Numbered from the stretch's first letter, positions 35,486-44,259 are shown. The stretch: DNA of 64,000 nucleotides from Flavobacterium sp. (GCF_029945805.1 NZ_JAQSDH010000049.1:51416-115415); one strand, 5' to 3'. Notes: generated by a model not told the origin, from the sequence alone. Translations and numbers: made by a program.

Positions 35486-35887
35486 CTATTCAGTTCCTAT
35501 TTCGTTTATTTCTTCTCCACTAGACTTTGGATCTGAACCGTATTGATTTTCTCCTTGGTCTCCTTCGGTAAAGAATAAAACTAGTAACCATATCGCACCA
35601 ATAATTGGAATCAATACAATGAAGTAAAACCAACCGCTTTTGCCCACGTCGTGCAGGCGTCTAACCGCTACAGCTAATCCAGGAATAAAAGTTGCCAATC
35701 CTAATAGCGCATATAAGTATCCATATGGCAGAGGAGCAAAGTTAAAGCCTAGAAGATTGTCTAATAGTGCTGCAACAATAAATAGTATTAAATTCATTAA
35801 TGCAAAATACCAATATTCTGAACGCCTTGCACGTCCGTTAAAATTTGCGTAGTTTTCAAATACCACTTTTTTGTACCAGTTAATCAT
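35486..35887 (-). CDS. DUF805 membrane protein, upstream copy
   Basis: A 133-residue protein, the usual DUF805 length, with MINWYKKVVFENYANFNGRARRSEYWY, helices near 25-45, 55-75 and 85-110, and RRLHDVGKSGW, another family mark. The C terminus SDPKSSGEEINEIGTE is identical to that of the paralogue downstream. A clean -7 box TATATTTG lies 67 bases upstream. Belongs to a small group of membrane genes with DUF2752 and DUF4234 proteins. Confidence 0.9.
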   Translation of the reverse strand: MINWYKKVVFENYANFNGRARRSEYWYFALMNLILFIVAALLDNLLGFNFAPLPYGYLYALLGLATFIPGLAVAVRRLHDVGKSGWFYFIVLIPIIGAIWLLVLFFTEGDQGENQYGSDPKSSGEEINEIGTE

Positions 35888-35953
35888 AAGTTTTTAGTTT
35901 TTAGTTAGTCCTACTCTTAGGGATTTTCGGTTGCTCCTTTTGGTTACTTGTTT

Positions 35954-35961
35954 CAAATATA
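35954..35961 (-). promoter_or_regulatory. Putative -7 box for the DUF805 pair (TATATTTG)
   Basis: Exact TANNTTTG on the minus strand inside the duplicated upstream segment. The corresponding site of the other copy reads TTTATTTG. Confidence 0.5.
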
Positions 35962-36002
35962 TAGAATTTTAGCTATACTTTTTATTTTGTTAAAAAAGCG
36001 GG

Positions 36003-36389
36003 TCACTTCCAAAGCGATTCTTTTAAAATTTCTTGAAAAGAATGTTCGTGTATAAAATAGACTAAGCGAATCACATGATAAACACCAATAAAAATTGCCA
36101 ATCCGTATGCCAATTTTCTACTGTAGATATAATTGTTGAAGTATTCCTTTTTAGTTAATATTTCAAAGGATAAGAGTCCAATAATCAAAAAACAAAAAAC
36201 TACGGTAATCGGCCCTAAAATATGGTATCCAATGCTTTCTATTAAATTGCCTTTATAAATAGAAACTATCGATTTAGTAATTCCGCAAGATGGACAAGGA
36301 AATCCTGTGAGCATCTTAATAGGACAAAGTGATTGATCGTTTTTAAGTTGATTGTTTTTGTCGTTAAGCATTAAAAAAAACGGTATCAT
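36003..36389 (-). CDS. DUF2752 membrane protein
   Basis: A 128-residue protein with the DUF2752 signature CPIKMLTGFPCPSCGITKS: a pair of cysteines flanking a glycine/proline turn, between hydrophobic helices (about 1-10, 50-75, 90-110). The conserved cysteines suggest metal or disulfide chemistry; function unknown. Same strand as the DUF805 and DUF4234 genes. Confidence 0.88.
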   Translation of the reverse strand: MIPFFLMLNDKNNQLKNDQSLCPIKMLTGFPCPSCGITKSIVSIYKGNLIESIGYHILGPITVVFCFLIIGLLSFEILTKKEYFNNYIYSRKLAYGLAIFIGVYHVIRLVYFIHEHSFQEILKESLWK

Positions 36390-36442
36390 TAGTGTTAGAA
36401 ACGCACCAATAATACCGTAAATTTTATATTTTATTTTATTTT

Positions 36443-36829
36443 CTATTTGTACAATCTGTTGATATCGCCTTGAACAATCATTGCTGCAGCGATTGGGAAA
36501 AAGAAGCCTAAAATAATAAGTAATGTAGATTGATCTTTTTCTAATTCACCTGTCAATTTATACACTTTTGGCAAACCGTCTTTTCCAACTATATAATAGA
36601 AATACACGTGAACAGGCAAACAACAGCCTGAAAATACGGCTAATGGCGTTGATATTATTTCTCTTTCTGCAACAGCATTGAAAACCTCTGCTACCTTGAT
36701 GTTCCAGTAAATAAGATACAGTCCGCAGGTTAAAAAACTGAAAACCAATACTAATACTGGATCTACTTTAAATTCGGGAATGTTTGGCGGTTTGTTCCAG
36801 CTTGGATTTGGTGAGTCAATTATTTCCAT
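36443..36829 (-). CDS. DUF4234-like membrane protein
   Basis: A 128-residue protein with a proline-rich N terminus (SPNPSWNKPPNIPEFK), then three hydrophobic helices. FSFLTCGLYLIYW is the DUF4234/TM2-like signature, and the end FPIAAAMIVQGDINRLYK also fits. Next to DUF2752 and DUF805 genes, a grouping of small membrane proteins common in Flavobacteriaceae. Function unknown. Confidence 0.8.
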   Translation of the reverse strand: MEIIDSPNPSWNKPPNIPEFKVDPVLVLVFSFLTCGLYLIYWNIKVAEVFNAVAEREIISTPLAVFSGCCLPVHVYFYYIVGKDGLPKVYKLTGELEKDQSTLLIILGFFFPIAAAMIVQGDINRLYK

Positions 36830-36968
36830 GTTTTTTTGTTTTTGATTGTTAGTTAAGGCTAAAATATAAAAAAATATAAGAAAGCGCTATCAATTGGAAT
36901 CTATAATTGATTTTTATTTTTATAAATCTCAAATCCTGCCAAAGCAAATTTTCAGAGTATGACCTTTC

Positions 36969-37937
36969 TTATGTGTATAATTTCAGGATTTTGTCCACTA
37001 TAACTTGCGCTAATTTTTCGTGGCTTTCATAGGTCCAACCGGCGATATGTGGTGTGAGTAATACATTTTCGGATTTAAGCAAATAGTCGAATGCTTTAGG
37101 GAGCTCCCTAGACTGCGCTGGGGATGACAAAAAGAGGTTTTCAAAAGACAATTTTTCATATTCCAACACATCCAAACCAGCACCGAGAACTTTTTCCGAT
37201 TCTAAAGCGGCAACCAAATCATCCGTCACTACATTTTTTCCGCGGGACGTATTGATGAACCAAAACGGTTTGGCAAAGGCATTGATAAAATTGGAGTTTA
37301 TCATTTTATCGGTTTCTGGTGTCCACGGAATATGTAGGCTCAAAACATCGGCTTTAGCTTGCAATTCGGAAAACGCAACTTGTTTGGCATTTTCATCGCC
37401 AACATTAGGCAGAAGGTCATAACAGAGCACTTCAACATCAAATCCTCGTAATTTCTTGGCAAATGATTTTCCCATATTGCCATAACCGATGAGTCCAACA
37501 GTTTTGCCTTCTAATTCGTAACCTCGATTGCCTTCGCGAATCCATTTCCCTTCTCGTACCAATCGGTCTGCGCGATTCAATTTGTTCATTAAGGACAAAA
37601 GCATTCCTAACGCATGTTCACCAACCGCATTCCGATTACCTTCCGGAGCAGCAATCAAATGAATATTTTTGGATACTGCATAATCACAATCGATACTTTC
37701 CAACCCGGCACCAACTCGTGCAATGAATTTTAGATTAACCGCTTTGTCAATAAAATCTTTGTCAATTTTAAATCGGCTACGGATTACTATTCCTTGATAA
37801 TTGTGGATTTTGTTTTCGACAGCTTCTTTTGATGAAATAAAATCTGCTTCGTTTTGAAAACCAGCTTGTTCTAATTGTTCCCAAAGCAAAGAATGATTGC
37901 TATCGATGTGAAGTATTTTAACGTCTTGAATGGACAT
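36969..37937 (-). CDS. D-isomer 2-hydroxyacid dehydrogenase (phosphoglycerate-dehydrogenase-like)
   Basis: A 322-residue NAD-dependent dehydrogenase. NAD-binding GLIGYGNMG (about 148-156), RGKNVVTDD, and the catalytic histidine region TPHIAGWT near the C terminus. It lacks an ACT domain, so it could be SerA-like or act on another 2-hydroxyacid. A nine-residue stretch SSPAQSREL between FENLF and the next helix is encoded by a sequence that looks like a dispersed intergenic repeat, so the loop seems to have gained an insertion without loss of frame. Confidence 0.9.
   Translation of the reverse strand: MSIQDVKILHIDSNHSLLWEQLEQAGFQNEADFISSKEAVENKIHNYQGIVIRSRFKIDKDFIDKAVNLKFIARVGAGLESIDCDYAVSKNIHLIAAPEGNRNAVGEHALGMLLSLMNKLNRADRLVREGKWIREGNRGYELEGKTVGLIGYGNMGKSFAKKLRGFDVEVLCYDLLPNVGDENAKQVAFSELQAKADVLSLHIPWTPETDKMINSNFINAFAKPFWFINTSRGKNVVTDDLVAALESEKVLGAGLDVLEYEKLSFENLFLSSPAQSRELPKAFDYLLKSENVLLTPHIAGWTYESHEKLAQVIVDKILKLYT
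37098..37127. repeat. Dispersed-repeat-like segment inside a coding sequence
   Basis: On the minus strand this reads GTCATCCCCAGCGCAGTC followed by TAGGGAGCTCCCT. AGGGAGCTCCCT is a 12-bp palindrome. It resembles the GTCATCCCGAGCGCAGTCGAGGGA type of flavobacterial repeat that I recall from intergenic DNA. Here it lies in frame in the dehydrogenase gene. Confidence 0.5.
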
Positions 37938-37999
37938 AGTTTTGTGTTGAAAAAGTAAAGATACTATTTATTGAAGGACACAGAAAAGAGTTGAGCATA

Positions 38000-38031
38000 A
38001 AAAAAAAGCCATCAAATTTCTATGATGGCTT
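38000..38031 (-). terminator. Terminator of the deoC-aldehyde dehydrogenase operon
   Basis: AAGCCATCA and TGATGGCTT (9 bp) with a seven-base loop, followed on the minus strand by a run of nine Ts. Confidence 0.85.
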
Positions 38032-38055
38032 AGATGTTTAGAACTGCAATTTATA

Positions 38056-38937
38056 TTAATACCCTGCACCAGCCCCAGCAATCACTTCAATTGGATGCCA
38101 AGTTGTTTTAATTTCCTGAAAGTCGAAAATCAGATACGGGGATTCGTGTTTGTCATCAAAATAATCACTGTCTTCACGAAGGATAACGCGCTTTAAATTT
38201 TCGATAGCTAAATCTTGAATTTTCGCAATAATTTCTGAATCCTTACCACAATATAAAATAGCATTGACGTCTTTATGCGCTGCAAATTGCGATACCAATT
38301 CCGCTTGATTTCCTGTTAAAATATTAACCACACCGCCAGGAACATCTGAGGTCGCTAAAACTTCTCCAAAAGTTATTGCGCATAAAGCCAATTGTTCGGA
38401 AGCCAAAACCACACAGGTATTTCCACCAGAAATGACCGAAGCAATTTGGGTTACTAAACCAAGCAAACCACTTTGTTGCGGAGCGAAAACGGATACGACT
38501 CCCGATGGTTCTGGAACTGAAAAGTTAAAATAACTTCCCGAAACCGGATTCACGGTGCTGAATAATTGCGTGTATTTATCGCACCAACCCGCATAATAAA
38601 TGAGTCGGTCGATACTCAAATCAACTTCTTGCTGTGCTTTAGTTTTGCTGATTCCTTGCAATTCTAATTCTTCTACAAATTGGGCTTTTCTACCTTCGAG
38701 TACTTCTGCAATTCGGTATAAAATCTGGCACCGATTGTAAGCAGTTTTATGCGACCATGCGCCTTGCGCACTTCTAGCCGCTACGACAGCATTTCTGAAA
38801 TCTTTTACAGACGACCAACACATATTAGCCAAAGTTTTTTTGTTAGCAATAAGCGGATAATAGCGTCCCGATTCGGTTCTTGGAAAACTTCCGCCGATGT
38901 ATATTTTATAGGTTTTCAAAACTTCTATTCTTGACAT
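38056..38937 (-). CDS. Half-length aldehyde-dehydrogenase-like protein lacking the catalytic domain
   Basis: A 293-residue protein with only the N-terminal NAD-binding half of the ALDH fold: IYIGGSFPRTESG at the start, AYNRCQILYRIAEVLEGR, VFAPQQSGLLGLVTQIA and GGVVNILTGN. The catalytic Cys/Glu region is missing; the sequence goes from KRVILRED to a unique end KTTWHPIEVIAGAGAGY. Eleven bases after a full ALDH gene and before the operon terminator. The full and half proteins together (781 residues) resemble a split ALDH16, where the second ALDH domain is non-catalytic. So it is probably a functional structural subunit rather than a decayed gene. Confidence 0.85.
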   Translation of the reverse strand: MSRIEVLKTYKIYIGGSFPRTESGRYYPLIANKKTLANMCWSSVKDFRNAVVAARSAQGAWSHKTAYNRCQILYRIAEVLEGRKAQFVEELELQGISKTKAQQEVDLSIDRLIYYAGWCDKYTQLFSTVNPVSGSYFNFSVPEPSGVVSVFAPQQSGLLGLVTQIASVISGGNTCVVLASEQLALCAITFGEVLATSDVPGGVVNILTGNQAELVSQFAAHKDVNAILYCGKDSEIIAKIQDLAIENLKRVILREDSDYFDDKHESPYLIFDFQEIKTTWHPIEVIAGAGAGY

Positions 38938-38948
38938 AATGATAGTTT

Positions 38949-40415
38949 TTATTCAAATTTTAAATAAGGTTCCAATCCGTGTAAACCGCCTTCTCTTCCG
39001 AAGCCGCTTTCCTTGTAACCCCCAAACGGAGACGCCGGATCAAACTTGTTAAAGGTATTCGCCCAAACCACTCCAGCACGCAATTGTGACGTCATGTTGA
39101 AAATTTTTGACCCTTTGTCGGTCCAAACTCCAGCTGATAACCCGTAAGGAGTATTGTTTGCTTTTTCGATAACTTCATCTACCGTTCTAAATGTTTGGAT
39201 TGTCAAAACGGGTCCGAAAATTTCTTCTTGGGAAATCCGGTTTGACTGGCTTACTTTCGTAAATAATGTTGGTCGGCACCAAAACCCTTTTGATGGTAAA
39301 TCGCAAGCAGGCTGATACATTTCGGCACCTTCTTGTTTCCCGATTTCAATATATTTATTGATTGTTTCTAATTGCTTTTTGGAGTTGATAGCCCCAATAT
39401 CAGTATTTTTATCTAATGGATCTCCAACGTGCAGTGAATGCATTCGGTCTTTCAATTTCTGAACGACAACGTCAAAAACCGATTCTTGCACATACAAACG
39501 AGAACCTGCACAACAGACATGTCCTTGATTGAAGAAAATTCCGTTTACAATTCCTTCCACGGCTTGGTCTAAAGCAGCATCTTCAAAAATGATGTTGGCC
39601 GCTTTTCCACCTAATTCCATCGTAGATTTTTTTGAAGTTCCGGCAATCGCCTTCATTATAATTTTACCAACTGCCGTAGAACCTGTGAATGCAATTTTAT
39701 TCACATCCGGATGATTTACAATATGCGCCCCTGTAAGTCCAGCACCCGAAACGATATTCACCACTCCGGCAGGTAATCCCGCTTCCTGAATCACTTCGGC
39801 TAATAAATATAAAGTTAAAGGGGTCGTTTCAGAAGATTTGATAACCACTGTATTTCCGGCAGCTAACGCTGGTGCAATTTTCCATGCAGCCATCAATAAA
39901 GGGAAATTCCATGGAATAATTTGTCCTGCAACTCCAAGTGATTTATGTTTTCTATTTGGGAAAGCATATTCCAATTTATCTGCCCATCCGGCATAATAAA
40001 AGAAATGGGCTGCTGCCAATGGAACGTCTACATCACGGGATTCACGGATGGCTTTTCCACCATTTAAGGTTTCAACAACCGCAAATTCTCTCGCTCTTTC
40101 TTGAATTATTCTGGCAATTCGGTAAATGTATTTTCCGCGTTCTTTTCCGGATAATTTGGACCACGTTGTATCGTATGCTTTTCGGGCTGCTTTTACTGCT
40201 AAATCAATATCGGCTTCATTCGCTTCGGCAACTTTGGCCAAAACTTTCTCATTGGCTGGATTTATAGTGTCAAAATACTTTCCGGATTTTGGCGCGACAA
40301 ACTTTCCGTTGATAAACAAATCGTAAGTTTCTTTCAGCTTAAAGTGTGTCGTGCTTTCTGGTGCTGGCGCTAAATTCCAATGGGAACTAAAATCTATTTT
40401 ATGTGTTTTTTTCAT
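38949..40415 (-). CDS. NAD-dependent aldehyde dehydrogenase
   Basis: A full-length, 488-residue ALDH. Cofactor loop PWNFPLLMAAWK (168-179), GSTAVGK (245-251), general base E267 in TMELGGK, catalytic cysteine C301 in GHVCCAGSR, and the C-terminal NTFNKFDPASPFGGYKESGFGRE. Five bases downstream of deoC, so the likely job is oxidation of the acetaldehyde released from deoxyribose 5-phosphate. Followed by the half-length ALDH. Confidence 0.95.
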   Translation of the reverse strand: MKKTHKIDFSSHWNLAPAPESTTHFKLKETYDLFINGKFVAPKSGKYFDTINPANEKVLAKVAEANEADIDLAVKAARKAYDTTWSKLSGKERGKYIYRIARIIQERAREFAVVETLNGGKAIRESRDVDVPLAAAHFFYYAGWADKLEYAFPNRKHKSLGVAGQIIPWNFPLLMAAWKIAPALAAGNTVVIKSSETTPLTLYLLAEVIQEAGLPAGVVNIVSGAGLTGAHIVNHPDVNKIAFTGSTAVGKIIMKAIAGTSKKSTMELGGKAANIIFEDAALDQAVEGIVNGIFFNQGHVCCAGSRLYVQESVFDVVVQKLKDRMHSLHVGDPLDKNTDIGAINSKKQLETINKYIEIGKQEGAEMYQPACDLPSKGFWCRPTLFTKVSQSNRISQEEIFGPVLTIQTFRTVDEVIEKANNTPYGLSAGVWTDKGSKIFNMTSQLRAGVVWANTFNKFDPASPFGGYKESGFGREGGLHGLEPYLKFE

Positions 40416-40420
40416 TCGGA

Positions 40421-41323
40421 TTAAACTTTAGAAATGTAATCATGTGATTGGTAAATACCGGATTTTTGTTTGACGATTTGAAGCAAAACATCATTCGCTA
40501 AACTACTGGCTCCGAAACGGAAATACTCATTGGTTAACCATTTTCCGCCAAGCGTTTCCTTTACCATTAATAGATACTGCAACGCTAATTTAGATGTCGA
40601 AATTCCGCCTGCAGGTTTCATTCCAATCATAATTCCGGTTTTATAATAATAATCACGGATGGCTTCGAGCATCACTAAAGTTACGGGCAAAGTTGCGGCG
40701 GGTTTGATTTTACCTGTTGACGTTTTGATGAAATCGGCTCCAGCATACATGGCGATATCACTCGCTTGACGTACTTTATCCAATGTTCCGATTTCGCCTG
40801 TTTCTAGTATAACTTTTAGTCGAACATTCTTTCCGCAAGCTTCTTTAATCATGGCAATTTCATCGAAAACAAAATTGTATTCACCGCTGTGAAATTTTCC
40901 TCGACTGATTACCATATCCACCTCATCGGCTCCGCCATCTACGGCCATTTTTACATCTAGCAACTTGATTTCAGCACTCGATTGTCCGCTTGGAAAAGCG
41001 GTGGCAACTGAGGCTACTTTTACACCCGTTCCTTTCAGCTCATTGACCGCAAGTTTTACAAAATTTGGATAAACACAAACGGCAGCAGTAGTGGGCAATC
41101 CCGCAATATCATCATGCAGGTGATGCGCTTTGAAGCAAAGTTGCTTTACTTTTTCATCAGTATCCGCACCTTCAAGAGTCGTCAAATCAATCATATTCAA
41201 AGCCATATAAAGCCCTTGCATTTTTGATTCTTTTTTGATGCTTCGCGCTGTAATTCTGGCAATTCTGTCCTGAATTCCAACTTGGTCAATGCGTGGGGAA
41301 TTTAAAAAATCAGTATGTTTCAT
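40421..41323 (-). CDS. deoC: Deoxyribose-phosphate aldolase
   Basis: Splits 2-deoxyribose 5-phosphate to glyceraldehyde 3-phosphate and acetaldehyde. The 300-residue protein contains KVILETGEIG, the Schiff-base lysine region GADFIKTSTGK and the second lysine region GMKPAGGISTS. Longer than the E. coli enzyme (259) through an N-terminal extension of ~40 residues that is typical of this type. First gene of the operon with two ALDH genes. A TATATTTG box with a TTG 15 bases upstream lies about 47 bases before the start. Confidence 0.96.
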   Translation of the reverse strand: MKHTDFLNSPRIDQVGIQDRIARITARSIKKESKMQGLYMALNMIDLTTLEGADTDEKVKQLCFKAHHLHDDIAGLPTTAAVCVYPNFVKLAVNELKGTGVKVASVATAFPSGQSSAEIKLLDVKMAVDGGADEVDMVISRGKFHSGEYNFVFDEIAMIKEACGKNVRLKVILETGEIGTLDKVRQASDIAMYAGADFIKTSTGKIKPAATLPVTLVMLEAIRDYYYKTGIMIGMKPAGGISTSKLALQYLLMVKETLGGKWLTNEYFRFGASSLANDVLLQIVKQKSGIYQSHDYISKV

Positions 41324-41370
41324 TTAGTATTTCAATTAAAAATTGGTGCGTTTGAATCAGCATCAACTAA

Positions 41371-41396
41371 CAAATATATAAATATCTTAATGACAA
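41371..41396 (-). promoter_or_regulatory. Putative promoter of deoC operon
   Basis: On the minus strand TTG, 15-base spacer, TATATTTG (41378-41371). Exact -7 box; spacer slightly short. Confidence 0.5.
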
Positions 41397-41527
41397 AAAC
41401 CGATAATTAGCAATTATTTAAACCCTCCTGTACGTTATAGAATACCGCATGTGTAACAATTCTCCTGAACTAATAACTAATGTTTCATAATTGATTACAT
41501 TAGCACTAATAATAAACAAACCAACAC

Positions 41528-43546
41528 ATGAAAAACATTAAAATTTCTATACTGGCTGCAGCTTTAGTTATGGCTTCGTGCGCTAAGAAAGAAGAACTTA
41601 CATCGGGTATCTCAATAAAAAATATGGATGCAAAAGTAAAACCTGGAGATAATTTTGCCAGCTACGTAAACGGAACTTGGCTAAAAACGATGAAAATTCC
41701 GGCTGACAAAGCTTCTTATGGTGCTTTTGATATGCTGTATGACAAATCTCAAAAAGATGTAAAAGCCATTATTGAAGAAGCGGCAAAAGGTAGTAATGCT
41801 GAGGGTAGTAACGAACAAAAAATTGGCGATTGTTACTCTTCTTTCATGAATAGAAAAGATAGAGATTCAAAAGGAATGGCGCCAATTCAAAACGAATTAA
41901 AAGCTATTGATGCCATTGGAAATTATGATGACTTGGCAACTTTTTTTGGAACAGCTAACAGAACCGGAATCAGTATTCCTTTCAATATTTCAGTATATAC
42001 TGATTTTAAAGATCCCACAAAAAACATTTTGATTACTTGGCAAAGCGGACTGGGTCTGTCTGAAAAAGAATACTATTCTTCTAAGGATGCTAAGATGGTT
42101 GACATTCGTAAGAAATATGTTGCTCATGTGGAGAAAATGTTTCAGTTAAGTGGTATGCCAAATGCAGCTGAAAGTGCCGCTAAAATTATGGCGCTTGAAA
42201 CGTCAATAGCTTCCCAACACATGAAAAAGGAAGATACGCGCGACATGATGAAATTGTATAACAAATATGCTACTGCCGATTTAAAAACGGTAATGCCCGA
42301 TTTTAATTGGAATGCTATGTTATCTAAAGCAAGTATTGATAAAGAAAAAAATATTGTGGTAACACAAGTTGATTATTTGAAAAACTTGAATACTATCATC
42401 AAAAGCACTCCTGTTGATACTTGGAAGACCTATTTGAAATGGGGTTTAATTAACCGATCTGCTGGCTTGTTAACAACGGAATTAGACAACCAAAATTTTG
42501 AGTTTTACAGCAAAACATTAAACGGTACGGAAAAACAAGAAGAAGATTGGAAACGTGCTGTAAGTACAGTAAACGGGAGTTTAGGTGAAGTGGTTGGAAA
42601 AGTATATGTTGAAAAACACTTTTCTCCCGAAGCTAAGGAACGCATGGTAACCATGGTGAAAAACTTATTGAAAGCTTACGCTGAAAGCATCAAGAAATTA
42701 GATTGGATGAGCGCTGCAACCAAAAAAGAAGCTTTGAACAAGGTCGATAAATTCATGATTAAAATTGGATATCCTGATAAATGGATCGATTACTCTTCTT
42801 TGAAAATTGCTAAAAATGATTTGTATGGCAACACGCAAAGAGCATTGGAATTTGAATACAAACGAACTCTGGATAAACTAGGAAAACCTGTAGATAGAGC
42901 GGAATGGGGCATGACACCACAAACAGTAAATGCATATTATAACCCATCGCTTAATGAGATTGTTTTTCCAGCTGCTATTTTACAACCGCCTTTCTTTGAT
43001 TTGAAAGCGGATGATGCCGTAAATTATGGGGCAATTGGTGCTGTAATTGGTCACGAAATTGGTCACGGATTTGATGATCAGGGAAGTACATTTGATGGTT
43101 CTGGAGTGTTGAAAAACTGGTGGACTCCAGCAGATTTACAAGCCTTTAAATCTAAAACAGGCGCATTAATTGCGCAATATAATGAATTCAAACCCTTTCC
43201 AGATTTAAATGTAAACGGTGCGTATACTCTCGGAGAAAACATTGGTGACTTAGGTGGATTGAGTATTGCCATAAAAGCATATAAAGCAACTCTTGGCGGA
43301 AAAGAAGCTCCAGTAATGGACGGATTCACCGGAATGCAACGTGTATTCTTAGGTTGGGGACAAGTCTGGGGAGAAAAAACACGTGAAGAAGCTATTCGCA
43401 GTCAAATTGCACGTGATCCACACTCACCCGCTAAGTACAGAATTAATGGTGTCGTGAGAAATGTACCGGAATTCTACGAAGCGTTTAACATTAAGCCAAC
43501 AGATTCTTTATATCTTGCTCCTGAAAAACGAGTTAAGATTTGGTAA
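41528..43546 (+). CDS. M13 family metallopeptidase, lipoprotein
   Basis: Neprilysin-like zinc endopeptidase, 672 residues. N-terminal lipoprotein signal with ALVMASC (C17), so it is membrane-anchored on the periplasmic or outer side. M13_N helical domain (about 40-420), then the zinc site HEIGH (H509, E510, H513) and third ligand E570 in GENIGDLGG. NAYYNPSLNEIVFPAAILQPPF (in two halves) precedes the site, as in the family. Divergent from deoC with its own terminator. Confidence 0.96.
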   Translation: MKNIKISILAAALVMASCAKKEELTSGISIKNMDAKVKPGDNFASYVNGTWLKTMKIPADKASYGAFDMLYDKSQKDVKAIIEEAAKGSNAEGSNEQKIGDCYSSFMNRKDRDSKGMAPIQNELKAIDAIGNYDDLATFFGTANRTGISIPFNISVYTDFKDPTKNILITWQSGLGLSEKEYYSSKDAKMVDIRKKYVAHVEKMFQLSGMPNAAESAAKIMALETSIASQHMKKEDTRDMMKLYNKYATADLKTVMPDFNWNAMLSKASIDKEKNIVVTQVDYLKNLNTIIKSTPVDTWKTYLKWGLINRSAGLLTTELDNQNFEFYSKTLNGTEKQEEDWKRAVSTVNGSLGEVVGKVYVEKHFSPEAKERMVTMVKNLLKAYAESIKKLDWMSAATKKEALNKVDKFMIKIGYPDKWIDYSSLKIAKNDLYGNTQRALEFEYKRTLDKLGKPVDRAEWGMTPQTVNAYYNPSLNEIVFPAAILQPPFFDLKADDAVNYGAIGAVIGHEIGHGFDDQGSTFDGSGVLKNWWTPADLQAFKSKTGALIAQYNEFKPFPDLNVNGAYTLGENIGDLGGLSIAIKAYKATLGGKEAPVMDGFTGMQRVFLGWGQVWGEKTREEAIRSQIARDPHSPAKYRINGVVRNVPEFYEAFNIKPTDSLYLAPEKRVKIW

Positions 43547-43567
43547 ACTGTTTAAACCATATATAGA

Positions 43568-43608
43568 AAAATCCCCATCTCATTTTAAAAAGAGATTGGG
43601 GGTTTTTT
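43568..43608 (+). terminator. Terminator of the M13 peptidase gene
   Basis: CCCCATCTC and GAGATTGGGG pair with one bulge, followed by six Ts. Confidence 0.75.
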
Positions 43609-43761
43609 AATTTAAAGGATTGCAATTCGCAACGTTTAAAGCATTGAATTATATGATTTATTTTTTCTACAGGTACTATTGTTTTGTAAAACCTTTCTAT
43701 TTTAATCCTCTGTATCGTCATTATTTTGTATCTTTAAAGTAAATAATAAATTCAACAGTAC

Positions 43762-44172
43762 ATGAAAGCAACAAAAAGAATAGGTGTTTGGATGGATCAT
43801 TCTGCAGCGCGATTGATGGAATATACTACAGAGGATTATAAAGTAGTAATTGTAGAGTCTGACATGGATGATTTAGACAATCAGGAAGGCTTACAACATA
43901 GCGAAAATGTATTTCACAACAAAGAAAACCAATCGATAACCGCCTATTACAAATCGCTAATTGAAAAAATCAAGGATTACGATGAGATTGTTCTTTTTGG
44001 GCCAACTACGGCTAAAACAGAATTATATAATCTTATTAGAGAACAACACAAGTATGATCATTTAAAAATAGAAACTAAGTCAGCAGAAAAAATGAGCTAT
44101 GATGAACAGCATGTGTTTATTCAGGAATACTTCTCCAAACTGCTTAATTACAAAAGTGATTTCAACAAGTAA
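43762..44172 (+). CDS. Hypothetical protein, possible eRF1/host-attachment-like fold
   Basis: A 136-residue soluble protein. It begins KRIGVWMDHSAARLMEYT, a strand followed by a turn seen in small bacterial proteins related to release-factor eRF1 domains (baeRF/translational machinery protein type). It ends with KIETKSAEKMSYDEQHVFIQEYFSK, also similar to that group. The middle has an acidic stretch and DEIVLFGPTTAKTEL, a helix-strand that would bind near tRNA or ribosomes in eRF1. Assignment is tentative. Separate transcription unit with a possible -7 box TATCTTTA (43729-43736) and a terminator after it. Confidence 0.65.
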   Translation: MKATKRIGVWMDHSAARLMEYTTEDYKVVIVESDMDDLDNQEGLQHSENVFHNKENQSITAYYKSLIEKIKDYDEIVLFGPTTAKTELYNLIREQHKYDHLKIETKSAEKMSYDEQHVFIQEYFSKLLNYKSDFNK

Positions 44173-44190
44173 AAAACTGTTCACCTATTT

Positions 44191-44221
44191 AAAAGGCTTT
44201 GAGAAATCAAGGTCTTTTTTA
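44191..44221 (+). terminator. Terminator of the 43762 gene
   Basis: AAGGCTTTGA and TCAAGGTCTT form a 10-bp stem (two G-T) with a GAAA loop and six Ts. Confidence 0.75.
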
Positions 44222-44259
44222 TTTGCTAGAAACATAGTGTAGCTTGTAAATACAGAATA

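Noticed and set aside
34868..35965. Tandem repeats around DUF805 as a possible CRISPR
   Set aside because: Only two long copies, with coding sequence; no short repeat-spacer pattern anywhere in the window.
38056..38937. Half-length ALDH as a pseudogene or sequencing truncation
   Set aside because: The frame has a clean start and stop, a specific C-terminal end and operon spacing; no ALDH catalytic-domain remnants are visible around it.
43533..43721. 62-residue minus-strand frame after the M13 peptidase
   Set aside because: Covers the peptidase terminator hairpin; no supporting signals.
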